Positions 29,669-40,460 of a stretch of 64,000 bases of DNA are shown here, in pieces (position 1 is the stretch's first letter; every line of letters begins with the position of its first letter). Under the pieces are notes generated by a model. It saw only the letters and a program-made list of their open reading frames with translations, had not been told where the DNA came from and searched no databases. A program made the position numbers and the translations under genes. Origin of the DNA: Hippopus hippopus (Eukaryota; Mollusca; Bivalvia; Cardiida; Cardiidae); assembly GCA_946811185.2 (NCBI GenBank), contig OX328096.1:69067345-69131344 (forward strand). Reading direction: 5' to 3'.

Positions 29669-29737
29669 GATTAAAACCACACAATTTTCTAAGAAGAAGA
29701 AAGACAAGAAAATTTCTAAATAACTGATCTAAGTTAC

Positions 29738-29862
29738 CTGTTTCATGGTGTCTGTTTGACCTTCTAAAGCTTCCTCTTCTGAGTCTGGCTCTGTCTGGGT
29801 TGTTTTGCTGGTTCCTTCTTCTACAGTAGCTTCACCAGTTTGTATCTCAATGTCATATTCCG
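29738..29862 (-). CDS. Transposase-derived gene, exon 5: acidic linker
   Basis: The acceptor TAAAATTTCCAG and donor CAG|GTAACT bound 125 bases (two leading bases plus 41 codons, phase-0 exit). It encodes EYDIEIQTGEATVEEGTSKT and DSEEEALEGQTDTMKQ, an acidic, Thr/Glu-rich linker between the two HTH-like exons. Size, phase and strand fit between exons 4 and 6. The linker has no recognised domain, so the call depends on the gene model. Confidence 0.65.
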
Positions 29863-30663
29863 CTGGAAATTTTACATCAAAATAAATTAAATATCTATGC
29901 CAGAGAAAAAAAAAAACAAATACATACTGGTTAGGTTTTTTTCCAAGGAAAAGTAACCTTTGACAACAAAGATAACTCATCATCACAAAGGAGAAAAAAC
30001 TTTTTTTTATATACAGTATAACCTGTCCAAACCGACCCCTAGATAATCCGATCCCCTATCCATTCTGGTCTGCGCTCGCGGTCCCGGCAAGTTACTTCTT
30101 TATTTCATTATATTAATACCCAGGTAGTCCGATCCCTGTCTACATAGAATACCGACCCCAATCGCAAGGCCCAACCAAAATTTATTGCCTAAATTCCCCT
30201 AGATAATCCGATCGCATCTCTGTCATCAATCATTGATGTGTGAAACGGTTTATTGTTTGTCACAAACTGTCTATATAAATCAATATACCGTTACGCTTGA
30301 TTCGCTTAGTTGTTGAGGCTCGATAAGGGGAAAGTTTGAACGTAGACCCCTTCTTTTCTCGTTTATCGTCGTCTGCAGTTATTTTCTGTGAAACTTTTTG
30401 AGAAAAGGAGACGTTGTATTTTCATTTGCAACAATTTTTGCTTTTCTCAAATTGCAGAAAGAGCCATCTCTACCATTTTTTTTCTTATACCCTTTTAAAT
30501 GCTGTAGTCTGTTTTTGATTTAAATTTTGCACAATGTCTTTTACAAGCGTTGTTCAAGAAAGCGTTAGTTTGAACGAAAGTGAGTTCTGTTTAAGCTGGT
30601 GAGTAAATCGTTCCAAACAAAAAAGTTTCGACCACTTAAGCTATAGATAGTGTGTGGTAAAGA

Positions 30664-32270
30664 ATGGATTGTACTCCTAAAAGCAAGAAAAGGCTCTTTG
30701 AAGAAACTCATGGCTCTCCTTCTCCTTCTCCGAAACGGAGCTGCACGGAATTGAGTTTGAAAGATAGATAAACTTAATTCAGGATGCTGAGAAAAAACCA
30801 AAACCATCGAATTTGGAACTTAGTAAAAAGTATGGCATAGGTAAAACAACTGTGTCGGATATTTTGCGGAAAAAGGAGAGTTACAAAGAGCAATGTGAGT
30901 AGAATATTTCGGGCAATAAAAAACGTCTAGCTGTGAACTCCAAATATGGTGAGGTAAATGATATTCTTCATGAGTGGTTTCAACAAGCCAGAGCTAAGCA
31001 TGTGCCACTTACTGGCTCCATCTTACAGGACAAAGCTTTACAAATCGCGAAAGAATTGAATATGCCAGATTTCAAAGCTTCGATTGGATGGTTTGAAGGG
31101 TGGAAAACGCGCTTTTCTATCGGCTAATTTAAAGTATGCGGTGAAAGTGCCAGCGTAGATCAAAATGTTGTAGAGGAATTTCGCAGCCGATTGCCAAGTC
31201 TGGTCGAACAATTTTCCCCAAATGACATCTTTAACTGCAACGAAACAGGACCTTTCTTTCGTGCGATCCCCGATAAAACATTTGCCACAAAGGGGTCTGA
31301 TTGTAAAGGTGGCAAGTTAGCTAAAGAACGTTTGACGGTCATGTTGTGCTGTAGTATGACTGGGGAAAAATTAAACTGTTTGTCATAGGAAAAGCCTTAA
31401 ACCCACGATGTTTTAAAAATGTGAAAAAGGCTTCCCTTCCCGTTCACTGGGCAGCAAATAAAAAGTCTTGGATGACAGCAGGACTGTTTGAGGATTGGAT
31501 AAAAGGAATTGACAAACAAATGAGATGTAACGGACAGAAAACAATGCAACTTCGCATGCACATTTAAAACTTTCTAATGTAACCCTTAAATTTTTCCCCG
31601 CAAACACAACTTCTAAATTACAGCCATTAGATCTTGACATTATTCGTGCTTTCAAAGCAAGGTATCGGCGGCATATGATGGAAAGTTTGCTCGTCAAAAT
31701 TGATGAATGTAGTCACGCAAGTGAACTTTGTAGAACGGTAACAGTACTAGATGCCATGTTCTGGATAGCTAGGTTGTGGTCTGAAACTAAAGACAGTACA
31801 ATTGCGTCCTGTTTTAAGAAATCCGGGTTCCCCGTGGACAGCCCCGATGAAAACGACCTTGATGACGACATCCCGCTCGCTGAAATGATAAGAAAGTTAG
31901 GGGCAAATCCGACCGATAATCAACAAATTGATGATCTCGAAAGTGAAATACCGACGGAAGAGACTTTGAGGGCGATTGTGAGAGACAGTTGTTTGACAGA
32001 CATTTAAAGAAGAAAGAACAAGATGGTACTGACGAAAGCGGAAGTGAAAATGAGACTGACATTAACAGTGACCTTTGTTCTAATAATCCACTTCAGGGGT
32101 CAGAATACACGTATCAGCAAGTGCATAATATGCTTTTGGAAATCCGGAATTTCGCCCTAACGAACGACGATTGGTATCTACAAGGGGTAGAGGAGCTCAA
32201 AACAATGACTGAAGAGACAATTTTAAGACAAAAAGCTGAGGGCAAGCAAATGAAAATCAGTTCTTTTTAG
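30664..32270 (+). pseudogene. Tigger transposase, decayed
   Basis: Starting MDCTPKSKKRLFEET, it shows an N-terminal HTH (LELSKKYGIGKTTVSDILRK), a CENP-B-type domain (SILQDKALQIAKELN ... FEGWKTRFSI), then a DDE_1 domain (FNCNETGPFFRAIPDKTF; GGKLAKERLTVMLCCS; VTLKFFPANTTSKLQPLD) and the C-terminal module ending EAKQ-like (AEGKQMKISSF). It has stop codons near 30775, 30899, 31125 and 31386, frameshifts at about 30770 and 31990, and a deletion near 31545 removing the segment with the second catalytic Asp. The first catalytic position reads NCNETG where DETG is usual. Non-functional. Confidence 0.85.
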
Positions 32271-32380
32271 CTCACCTGAGCACGAAGTGCTCAGGATGAG
32301 CTATTGTGATCACTCACCGTCCGTCGGTGTCCGTCGTCCGTCGGTGTCCGTCGTCCATCTGTTCACACTCTTTTGTTTAC

Positions 32381-33346
32381 ACTCTAGCATCTACAAATAT
32401 TAACCAATCAGCACCAAACTTGGTCAAAATATATATGACCATAAGATCTCGGATGAGTTTGATAATGGGTCTAATCGGACCAGAACAACTGGAGTTATTT
32501 GCCCTTGAATTAGAAAAATTGCTATATTTGACTTTGTTTACACTCTAGCATCTACAAATATCAACCAGTAAGCACCAAACTTGGTCAAAATATATATGAC
32601 TATAAGATCTCGGATGAGTTCGATTATGGGTCTAATCGGACCAGAATGACTGGAGTTATTTGCCCTTGAATTAGAAAAATTGCTATATTTGACTTGGTTT
32701 ACACTCTAGCATCTACAATTATTAACCAATCAGCACCAAACTTTGTCAAAATATATATGACCATAAGATCTCGGATGAGTTCGATAATGGGTCTAATCAG
32801 ACCAGAAAAACTGGAGTTATTTGCCCTTGAATTAGAAAAATTGCTATATTTGACTTTGTTTACACTCTAGCATCTACAAATATCAACCAATCAGCACCAA
32901 ACTTGGTCAAAATGTATATGACTATAAGATCTCGGATGAGTTCAATAATGGGTGTAATCGGACCAGAACGTGTGGAGTTATTTGCCCTTGAATTAGAAAA
33001 ATTGCTATATTTGACTTTATTTACACTCTAGCATCTACAAATATCAACCAATCGGCACCAAACTTGGTCAAGATATATATGACCATAAGATCTCGGATGA
33101 GTTCGATTATGGGTCTAATCGGACCAGAACAACTGGAGTTATTTGCCCTTGAAGAAGAAAAATTGCTATATTTGACTTTCTTTACACTCTAGCATCTACA
33201 ATTTTTAACCAATCAGCATCAAACTTGGTCAAAATATTTATGACCATAAGATCTCGGATGAGTTTGATTATGGGTCTAATCAGACCAGAACGACTGGAGT
33301 TATTTGCCCTTAAATTAGAAAGTTCTATAGAATAGTTCTTTGTCCG
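32381..33346 (+). repeat. Tandem array, 161-bp monomer, six units
   Basis: The phrase ACTCTAGCATCTACAA begins units at 32381, 32542, 32703, 32864, 33025 and 33186, exactly 161 bases apart each time. Units are about 93-97% alike by eye (not computed). Shared phrases: 'cataagatctcggatgagtt', 'ggagttatttgcccttga'. The exact period with no indels points to recent amplification. Confidence 0.9.
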
Positions 33347-34960
33347 GAGCATAACTTTGTCACCTCCAGCCCGATTGACTTGAAAATTGGCATTTGTGTT
33401 TGTTGCAATAATACGGAGTGCATTGCAAAAGAACAATAACTCTACCTCGTGTTGTCTTTGAGTTATTTCCCTTTGATCATCATTTTTACAGCATTTTCTG
33501 CTTGTCCGGCGCATAACTTTGTCATCTCCAGTCTGATTGACTTGAAACTTGGCATTTGTGTTTGTTGCAATAATACGGAGTGCAGTGCAAAAGAACCATA
33601 ACTCTCCCTCGTGCTGAGTTATTTCCCACTGATCGTCATTTTTACAGCATTTTCTGCTTGTCTGGAATATAACTTTGTCATTTTTAGTCTGAACATCTTC
33701 AAATTTGGTATGCATGATTGTTGAAAAATTATGGAGTTCAGTGCACAAGAACCAAAACTCTTCCTGGCACGAATTTTGAGTTATTCCCCCTTTGATCTTC
33801 ATTTTTATAGCATTTCTTGCTTGTCCGGAGCATAACTTTGTCATTTTATGTAGGAATGACTTGAAATATGGTATGCTTATTTGTTGCAATATTTGGAAGT
33901 GCAGTGCAGAAATATTGTAACTCTACCTCGTGCTGTCTTTGAGTTATTTCCCTTTGATCATCATTTTTACAGCATTTAGTGCTTGTCCGGAATATAACTT
34001 TGTCATCTCAAGTCAGAACAACTTCAAACTTGGTATGCATGTTTGTTGCAATATTACGGAGTACAGTGCACAAGAACAATAACTCTACTTAGCATGGATT
34101 TTGAGTAATTCCACTTTGATCTTCATTTTTACAGTCCTGTTCTTTGTCTGGAGCTTAACTTTGTCATCTCTAGTCCGATTGACTTGAAACTTGGCATTTG
34201 TGTTTGTTGCAATAATACGGAGTGTAGTGCGAAAGAACCATAACTCTACCTTGTTTTGTCTTTGAGTTATTTCCCTTTGTCATTTTTACAGCATTTTCTG
34301 CTTGTCCGGAATATAACTTTGTCATTTTTAGTCTGAACATCTTCAAATTTGGTATGCATGATTGCTGAAAAATTACGGAGTGCAGTGCACAAGAACTATA
34401 ACTCTTCCTGGCACAAATTTTGAGTTATTCCCCCTTTGATCTTCATTTTTATAGCATTTCTTGCTCGTCAGGAGCATAACTTTATCATCTTAAGTAGGAA
34501 TGACTTGAAATATGGTATGCTTATTTGTTGCAATATTTGGAAGTGCAGTGCACAAGAATTGTAACTCTACCTCTTGCTGTCTTTGAATTATTTCCCTTTG
34601 ATTGTCATTTTTACAGCATTTAGTGCTTGTCCAGAATATAACTTTGTCATCTCAAGTCAGAACAACTTCAAACTTGGTATGCATGTTGTTGCTGTTTGTT
34701 GCAATATTACGGAGTACAGTGCACAAGAACAATAACTTAGCGCGGATTTTGAGTAATTCCACTTTGATCTATATTTTTACAGTATTTCTTGCTTGTCCGG
34801 AACGGAACTTTGTCACCTCAAGTCAAATTGACTTGAGACTTGGTAAACATGTTTGTTGCAGTTATGAAAAGTGCAATGCACTGGAGCCGTAACCTTACCT
34901 AATGCCCCTTTGGAATTATTCCCAATTCATTTTTTTTTTTTTCCAGCTTTTCATGCTTCT
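33341..34960 (+). repeat. Tandem array, ~161-bp monomer with higher-order pattern
   Basis: The phrase TGTCCGG(A/C)(G/A)..AACTTTGTCA recurs at 33341, 33503, 33659, 33822, 33984, 34145, 34303, 34466, 34629 and 34794 (intervals 156-165). Variants return after four units: 33659 resembles 34303, 33822 resembles 34466, 33984 resembles 34629 (644-645 apart). A further single unit is at about 35187. Sequence differs from the preceding 161-bp array. Confidence 0.85.
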
Positions 34961-35769
34961 CTACAATGTAACTTGTCTTTTCATGTTGGAATGACCTGAA
35001 ACTTTATATGCATGTTTCCTTAACACTAGAGGAGACATTCATGCCTATTTCAATCACTTACATGATTTCTGCTGCACTATTATTTTCCTCTACCTGCCCT
35101 TTATGATTATTATCCCCCCTCGACAACTGGCGGTGGGACGGGCGTATCTTGCAACAATTTGCCGCTCTTGTTACAGTATTTCTTGCTTGTCCGGAATGGA
35201 ACTTTGAAGTCTCAAGTCACATTGACTTGAGACTTAGTAAACATGTTTGTTGCATTACCTGCCCTTTGCAATTATTATACCTCCTCGACAACTGGCAGTG
35301 GGATGGGCATATCTTGTGACAATTTGCTGCTCTTGTTTCATTATCATTTGGCCTTGAACCTCAATATTTGGTATTTATCTTCATTCTAGACCTTTACTGC
35401 TTAGTACTCAGGTGAGCGATATAGGACCATCATGGTCCTCTTGTTTACGATGATAGTACTGTATCTTAAAATTTCCAAGTTTTGTAAATACAGTGTAGAT
35501 CGGCATGTACATTTCATTTTTACTGAAACTAATGTGATTTCTGTTGTTTTAAATTGTGAATTGACATACACGAGGATTAAATGAATGAAACCATGGACTA
35601 GTCTATCTGTTCACAGAGAAACAAGGTTCGGTAAGTGGAATTTCTTTAGCCATTCTTCACCCCTTGATAATCCGATCCCCTTTACAAACCGACCTTTTTT
35701 CTTGGTCTGAGTGAGGGTCGGTATAGGCAGGTTATACTGTACATTAGATGGCAAAATGGTGGAATTTTG

Positions 35770-36090
35770 AATGATTCAGTATTAGGTGTTTCCACTAAAA
35801 TTAGCAAGTGCTGATTGGCTGCAAAAAAGTCTTATAGCTCAATGAAAAAAAAATTCATACAGTACCTGAACTACTTTCACTGTCAAACTATTGTACACAA
35901 ACATGTACATGAAATTTCAAAAGGTTTTTTTTGGTCCCAATTTTACACTGAGTCTGTAGTTCAAAGGCTAGCTTAATTTAATTTCTCTGACTATTATAGA
36001 ATACTATAGCATCCAACACTAAATTCATTAAGTTTAAGAGAACACCTAAAATTCACTGTTAGGTTACTTGTTACAAATTATCTAATTTTC
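35770..36090. repeat. Dispersed repeat shared with 47180-47480
   Basis: Phrases in the same order at both places include 'tgattggctg', 'agctc(a/c)atgaaaaaaaaatt', 'gaactacttt', 'acaaacatgta' and 'aaagttcag/aaaggctagct'. The class is unknown. Confidence 0.55.
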
Positions 36091-36096
36091 AACTTA

Positions 36097-37041
36097 CAGT
36101 CAAACTTCAGAAGCTCGAACACCTTTGGGACTGGACAAATTGTTCGAAATACGGGCAGTTTCGACGGACCCAAATTTAGAGTATGAGGTGGTCGGTGAAC
36201 GAGATATCTTCACAATCAAACTTCGGTAGCTCGAACACCTTTGGGACTTGTAAATTGTTTGAAATATAGGTAGTTTGACGGATCCATTTTTCAGACAGAG
36301 TACTAAGTAGTCAGGGAAAGAGATACACGTAATCTCATTGCATCTTTATAGCATTAGTATTTGAAAATATTCCGCAGAACACATTACATACCTTTGTCAT
36401 TTGCTTAGCACATTTATAAACGTTATGATTTGATTAGCGAAACATAAAATAACCCAAGATAGACGAAATTTATTTGCAGACATTAAGCAACACTCAACAT
36501 TCTGCGTTTCTCTTCTAATAATAACTTATATCAATGTTACATGTGTGGATTAAGATCAAAGTTGTGGTAAAACAACTCCAACTGTGTTGGAGACCAATAC
36601 TTTTCATATGACTATACCATTAAAAAAATGACTTGTCACACTAATTCACCTCGACAACCTTAAAAAAAAAATATATAAGATGTGATAATCATTCAATCAT
36701 GGCGAGACAATGTTTTATTTACAACTGAAGCAAGCATGTATATTTTACTCTAAGTCTTAAAAACAAGCACCGCATCCATTACTTGACAGACAACTAATGT
36801 ATCCAATTAACAAATACAGGCGTGAAAATCAACAACTGATCATTGACTTACCCTTTGTTTGACATCTGACATGTAAAATACATAGAAATATAAATGACTG
36901 TGGTATGTGTTTGAAAGTTTCAATTATTTCCAGATGTTGAACAATATAAATTATGTAGAGATTTCACGGGGACCAAGATCATTCTTTGAGCTTTCTTTTG
37001 TGTTCGAATTTACCCATATTCAAGCCACCAAGGTTTGACTG
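36097..37041. mobile_element. TA-flanked element with CAGTCAAAC ends, second copy
   Basis: Left end CAGTCAAACTTCAGAAGCTC, right end GCCACCAAGGTTTGACTG, flanked by TA (36095-36096, 37042-37043). A partial duplication of the left end is at about 36209-36290. No transposase frame recognised. Confidence 0.75.
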
Positions 37042-37206
37042 TACTTTCGATGTATTAAGATCTACCAAATCTGCAGTGTTCAAGGCTAGGAAGATTTCAT
37101 GAATTGTACTTTTTTACAACATGAACAAGCAACTTTCCCACCCTTTGAAATAGCAATGAAATGGGTATTAGAAACTGCAATAATGGATAAAAAAAATATT
37201 TTAAAA

Positions 37207-37395
37207 AAAGCAATTATCTCTTTATCGAACAACAAAATTTTAGATTGTTGCAAATTATAAGCATTTGCAGACGACAAATTAAAGGTTGCCCAGATGACGA
37301 AATTGCGTTTTTAATGCTGATTACCAGTATTTTCTCCATTTACTAAAATTATTTTCAAAGCCATCTTTTAGCGGTTTTATACAGTGTGATTAAAT
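37207..37395 (-). mobile_element. TTAA MITE copy, old
   Basis: 'ctctttatcgaacaacaaaattttag' left end and ATGCTGATTACCAGTATTTT core remnant are recognisable. The right end is decayed. Confidence 0.55.
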
Positions 37396-37527
37396 TGTTT
37401 TGTTTTCATGCCTCCATGAAAACAAAAGAACTCTCTTCATTTCTTAACACAACGCTGAGGTAAATGGCTTCTGCTGACTTTGTAATTTTATCAATCAATC
37501 TATGCATCATATTCAAGTGAGCTTACG

Positions 37528-37995
37528 TCTGGATTTATTGAAACCATCAGAGTGTCATAACAATTCACACTTTGCAAACACAATCATAAAATTGTCAGAC
37601 TTGATACTTATTGAAACTAAAAATTAATTAGACTTCCCCTTCAACTGCCGTTTGCCATACAATCTTGACTTTTAACAGTCCTTGGAAAGAAACCTTTTGA
37701 AAACCATTGTGGAAACAGGAGAAAATGCTGGAAAACAGCATTTTCTCCTTTTTCCACAATGTTTTCTACTCCATCAAGGACAAAATCCATTATTTATGCC
37801 ACATTTGAACTGTTGTCTGCAAATGTTTTTAATCGCAGACAATTCTGCATATTTATTGTGGTAAAGAGTTACCTGACTTTTACTGCATAGCTGTGTCATG
37901 TCTGGATTTATTAATACCATAATGATGTCGTAACAAATCACACTCTTTTCAAAGAGTGTCATAAAATTTTTAGATTCGATAATGATTGAAACTAA
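37528..37995. repeat. Local direct repeat around a MITE
   Basis: Sequence at 37528-37622 ('tctggatttattgaaacc', 'gtcataacaattcacact', 'attgaaactaa') recurs at about 37898-37998 with the same order. The TTAA MITE at 37655-37871 lies between, suggesting a ~370-bp local duplication or two copies of an unnamed repeat. Confidence 0.5.
37655..37871 (+). mobile_element. TTAA MITE copy
   Basis: 'gtttgccatacaatcttgac' left end; core GGAGAAAATGCTGGAAAACA with its inverse; right end TTTATTGTGGTAAAGAG. Confidence 0.7.
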
Positions 37996-38292
37996 GAGGA
38001 GCACTACATGCAGATGCTCAGCTGTAGTTGCTTTCAGAAAGAGATTGATTTCTGGTGAAAATTTTAAGTAGAAAGTTGGGCATGGCTGTGTCAAAAATAT
38101 TTTGATGGTTACCTGCCCCTGTTGTATGGGTTCCCTTTTTGATAGCTAACAACTTGAGTTTGAAGTAAATATCTTCAGTAATGACAGAGATATTATAAAA
38201 TGTCAAAGATTTTGTATGACTACGACACAGATGACGACAGGGCTATGACAGTAACTCGATAGTTTCTTCAATATCAGTCAAGCTAATAATTA

Positions 38293-38594
38293 ACTAGAAC
38301 TGTCGCAAAGTGGACAAATACCCTCCCACCAGCACCTTGTCACTGAAGCAGCACAATCAGAGAACAATCAGAGAATGGAAATTATTTTCAAAACAAAGTT
38401 TACCTGTGACCTTGACCTTTGATCCATGTGATCTCAAAACAACAGGGCACCTCCTCGAGTCATGAGCAACACTTGTATAAAGTGTCAGGGTCTTAGGTCA
38501 AATGCTTTTGAGTAAAGAATGGACGGACTGACAGACAGATGTGGTCAAACCAGTATACCCCCCCACCTCTATTTCATAGGTGGGGGGTTTAATT
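38293..38594. mobile_element. CTAGAACTGTCGC-type element
   Basis: From CTAGAACTGTCGCAAAGTGG to ATTTCATAGGTGGGGGGTTT followed by AATTA. The terminal hairpin is CCCCCCACC...GGTGGGGGG. The 45276-45456 element has the same layout (CTAGAGCTGTCAC ... GCGGGGGTATAATTA). Its end lies 8 bases from the donor of exon 4. Confidence 0.65.
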
Positions 38595-38602
38595 ACACTT
38601 GC

Positions 38603-38843
38603 CTTTTAATTTCCCTTTACTGTATCGCTGTGCCATACCTCTCACAGTACTTTCACTCACTTTGTGGCCTAGAATCTTGGTAAAATGTGCAACAGCTTTA
38701 CTGGTACCATGTTCAGAAGCATATCGTCCTATCTCAAACCTAGTAGTTTTATCAAAATGTGAATAATAGCCTCGCTTCCCTCGTCCAGGGCTTTGCTTTC
38801 TTGTCAATGGGCTGTTACCGGTTTCAGTACTTGTAGCCTTTGC
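38603..38843 (-). CDS. Transposase-derived gene, exon 4: first HTH-like copy
   Basis: The acceptor TTAATTTTCAG opens 241 bases (phase 0 in, phase 1 out). It encodes residues 263-342: PGRGKRGYYSHFDKTTRFEI, GRYASEHGTSKAVAHFTKIL and GHKVSESTVRGMAQRYSKGK. This parallels exon 6 almost residue for residue, including the exon's end. The only donor with the right phase is AG|GCAAGT, a consensus non-canonical GC donor; a GTGTAA site 5 bases further gives the wrong phase. So the gene has a tandemly duplicated DNA-binding exon, the two copies separated by an acidic linker exon. Confidence 0.8.
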
Positions 38844-38870
38844 CTGAAAATTAACAGTTATCAAATACAT

Positions 38871-39083
38871 GTGAGATATGCTCTGTGAAAAGGCACAGGC
38901 TAACATGGGTCAGAAGTTTTTGCTATTTGTAAATTTTCTTGGTGTCAAAGGACCATTCTAACTCATGGTTCAATCCATTGTCAGTGAAACTGGGATTTTA
39001 TGGATCAATAACTAAATTATATCCTGCTTTGTATAATGCATCGCAGAGATGCATTAAGCCCTCTTTTGCCAATTACGGCTCAT
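38871..39083. mobile_element. GAGCC-type MITE, internally deleted
   Basis: Ends GTGAGATATGCTCTGTGAAA and AAGCCCTCTTTTGCCAATTA...GGCTCA; the middle module CAGGCTAACATGGG is present. It begins only ~28 bases upstream of exon 4's acceptor. Confidence 0.55.
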
Positions 39084-39339
39084 GACATTCAAACCTAGCA
39101 CAGGGTCAGAGATGTAAAGTATAGATTTTGTACAAAGATGGTACATACCCAAGTACTGGTCACCCTTTTTGTGCTCAAAAATGGAATGAGACTTGTTCAC
39201 CTTTAAACGAAGACCAAAATATTTAATTTTCAGGACTGTTTTGGCAAGAATACTTACAAAACACTATTGGAGATACAGTGTTTGTACCTACATGTAGCAA
39301 GGTAGGAAGATCCTAAAATACTAAGGCCAGAATATTTTA

Positions 39340-39690
39340 GCCCTTTATTAATCAACAAAATTTTGGATTCAAACAAATTGACAGCATTTGCAGATAAAAC
39401 TCAGGATTGTATGGTAAATGCTAGATCAAGATCAAGCTTTACAACTAATAAATTCTGATCTTGACCTACACAGGCCATGCATGGAACTGTAGTTGCATTG
39501 GATATCTCAGGATTAGGTGTGAGATAAATTTAAATCACTAGAAAATCTGGAGGCTAGTATCAGCATTTTCTCTTTTCCACATGTAAGACAAATTATTACA
39601 TATGAACCATGTTTAATATGCTGTCTACAAACTCTTGCAATTTGGCCGAAAAAAAAAAAAAAAATCTATCTTCTAGAAGAATAAAGCACA
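39340..39690. mobile_element. Fragments of TTAA MITE and GTGTAGAT hairpin
   Basis: 39340-39420: left end plus right end of a TTAA MITE with the core missing ('ccctttattaatcaacaaaattttgg', then CTCAGGATTGTATGGTAAAT). 39420-39482: a diverged hairpin (TAGATCAAGATCAAGCTTTA / TCTGATCTTGACCTACACAG). 39545-39690: another MITE fragment ending in poly-A. Confidence 0.5.
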
Positions 39691-39774
39691 GGGTCACAGA
39701 GGTGTCCAAGCAGTATATATATAACCACATATCTAATAATGAAACAATAAACAGCAAAAGATCAGTTGTCTTAC

Positions 39775-39839
39775 TTTTTTATTGACTTTAACCTGATCCA
39801 AAGCAGCACCCTCGTTACTGTTGTCTTCAGAGTCTTCAT
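39775..39839 (-). CDS. Transposase-derived gene, exon 3: small acidic/basic exon
   Basis: Acceptor TTTTGCCTTCTAG, donor AAAAAA|GTAAGA, 65 bases (two leading bases plus 21 codons, phase-0 exit). It encodes DEDSEDNSNEGAALDQVKVN followed by KK. The acidic then lysine-ending composition suits a linker. It has good splice signals and matching phases on both sides (exon 2 leaves in phase 1). Confidence 0.65.
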
Positions 39840-39923
39840 CTAGAAGGCAAAAAAAAGAGAACATGACTAAACCTAACAGTTTACAGCAAAACTTCAGTAA
39901 CTTTTGCAAGCAGAGTGGTTCAA

Positions 39924-40092
39924 GTCCGTATTTACCAACCATTCTGAAGAGCATTTTTAGTTTTATTACAGATTTAGAAAGTAACATAACTTCTGAATGG
40001 CTAAACCATTTGGTTTAGGCAATCAGAACTTGTATTTCTTTCAAATTCAAGAAATTCTTGGGAAGGAGTGATTGGTGCATAATAATATGGAC
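39924..40092. mobile_element. Foldback MITE relative of 28631-28922
   Basis: Ends GTCCGTATTTACCAACCATT and GAGTGATTGGTGCATAATAATATGGAC-type inverted sequence; the middle has GGCTAAACCATTTGGTTTAG. Shorter than the 28631 copy. Confidence 0.6.
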
Positions 40093-40460
40093 CATGCTGG
40101 GCCCATTATCACCAACCATTCCAATTCACTTTCCTGGTCTAACTAAATCATTTGATTTTGATAAAAATATTTACATCTTTATTTTGTAGCCAAAAAGTAT
40201 TTTTTCTCTTGCATGAAAGGTAAAGTTTTAGAACAAAACAAGCATTCTGATAGTATTGCAAAGCAATACCTTGTCCCCTACTGGCCGTATATACTGCTGG
40301 CACGTATAGTTTGTGAAACTATGTGGAGGAGAAAGAACGTATTTGACCCCTTTTCAGAATTATAAGCATCGTGTCTGTTTTTGTATGCAATGCTTTAATG
40401 AAAGCCAGATATATAAACCTTTCCTTGTTAATGTAAGTTCATTGAAAAAGTTTTACTAAG
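40093..40460. other. No feature recognised
   Basis: AT-rich, non-coding by eye; no repeat recognised. Confidence 0.35.

Larger units (their letters stand above)
32268..35446 (+). repeat. CACCTGAGC-type modular element inside the Tigger element
   Basis: It starts TAGCTCACCTGAGCACGAAG (hairpin GAGCACGAAGTGCTC) and closes with CAGGTGAGCGATATAGGACC, a CCATCATGG hairpin and CTCTTGTTT. The interior is two tandem arrays with ~161-bp monomers. The insertion hits the last codons of the Tigger frame and supplies the TAG that ends it. Confidence 0.8.
30014..35739 (+). mobile_element. Tigger/pogo-type transposon with TA duplication
   Basis: The left end CAGTATAACCTGTCCAAACC and the right end (GGTCGGTATAGGCAGGTTATACTG region) are inverted, flanked by TA (30012-30013, 35740-35741). 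Subterminal 'agataatccgatcccct' motifs recur at 30049, 30200 and 35665. Inside is a broken Tigger-type transposase (30664-32270) and a later 3.2-kb insertion (32268-35446). Without that insertion the element would be about 2.5 kb, a normal Tigger size. It lies in intron 4 of the transposase-derived gene. Confidence 0.85.

Noticed and set aside
30664..32270. Tigger transposase as part of the host gene
   Set aside because: Opposite strand, bounded by its own TA-flanked inverted repeats, and full of stops and frameshifts.
33182..33889. 235-residue minus-strand open frame
   Set aside because: Falls wholly inside the ~161-bp tandem arrays; its internal repeats are the array monomers.
32381..34960. 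CRISPR-like array
   Set aside because: Repeats are 161 bp with no unique spacers, in an animal genome context.
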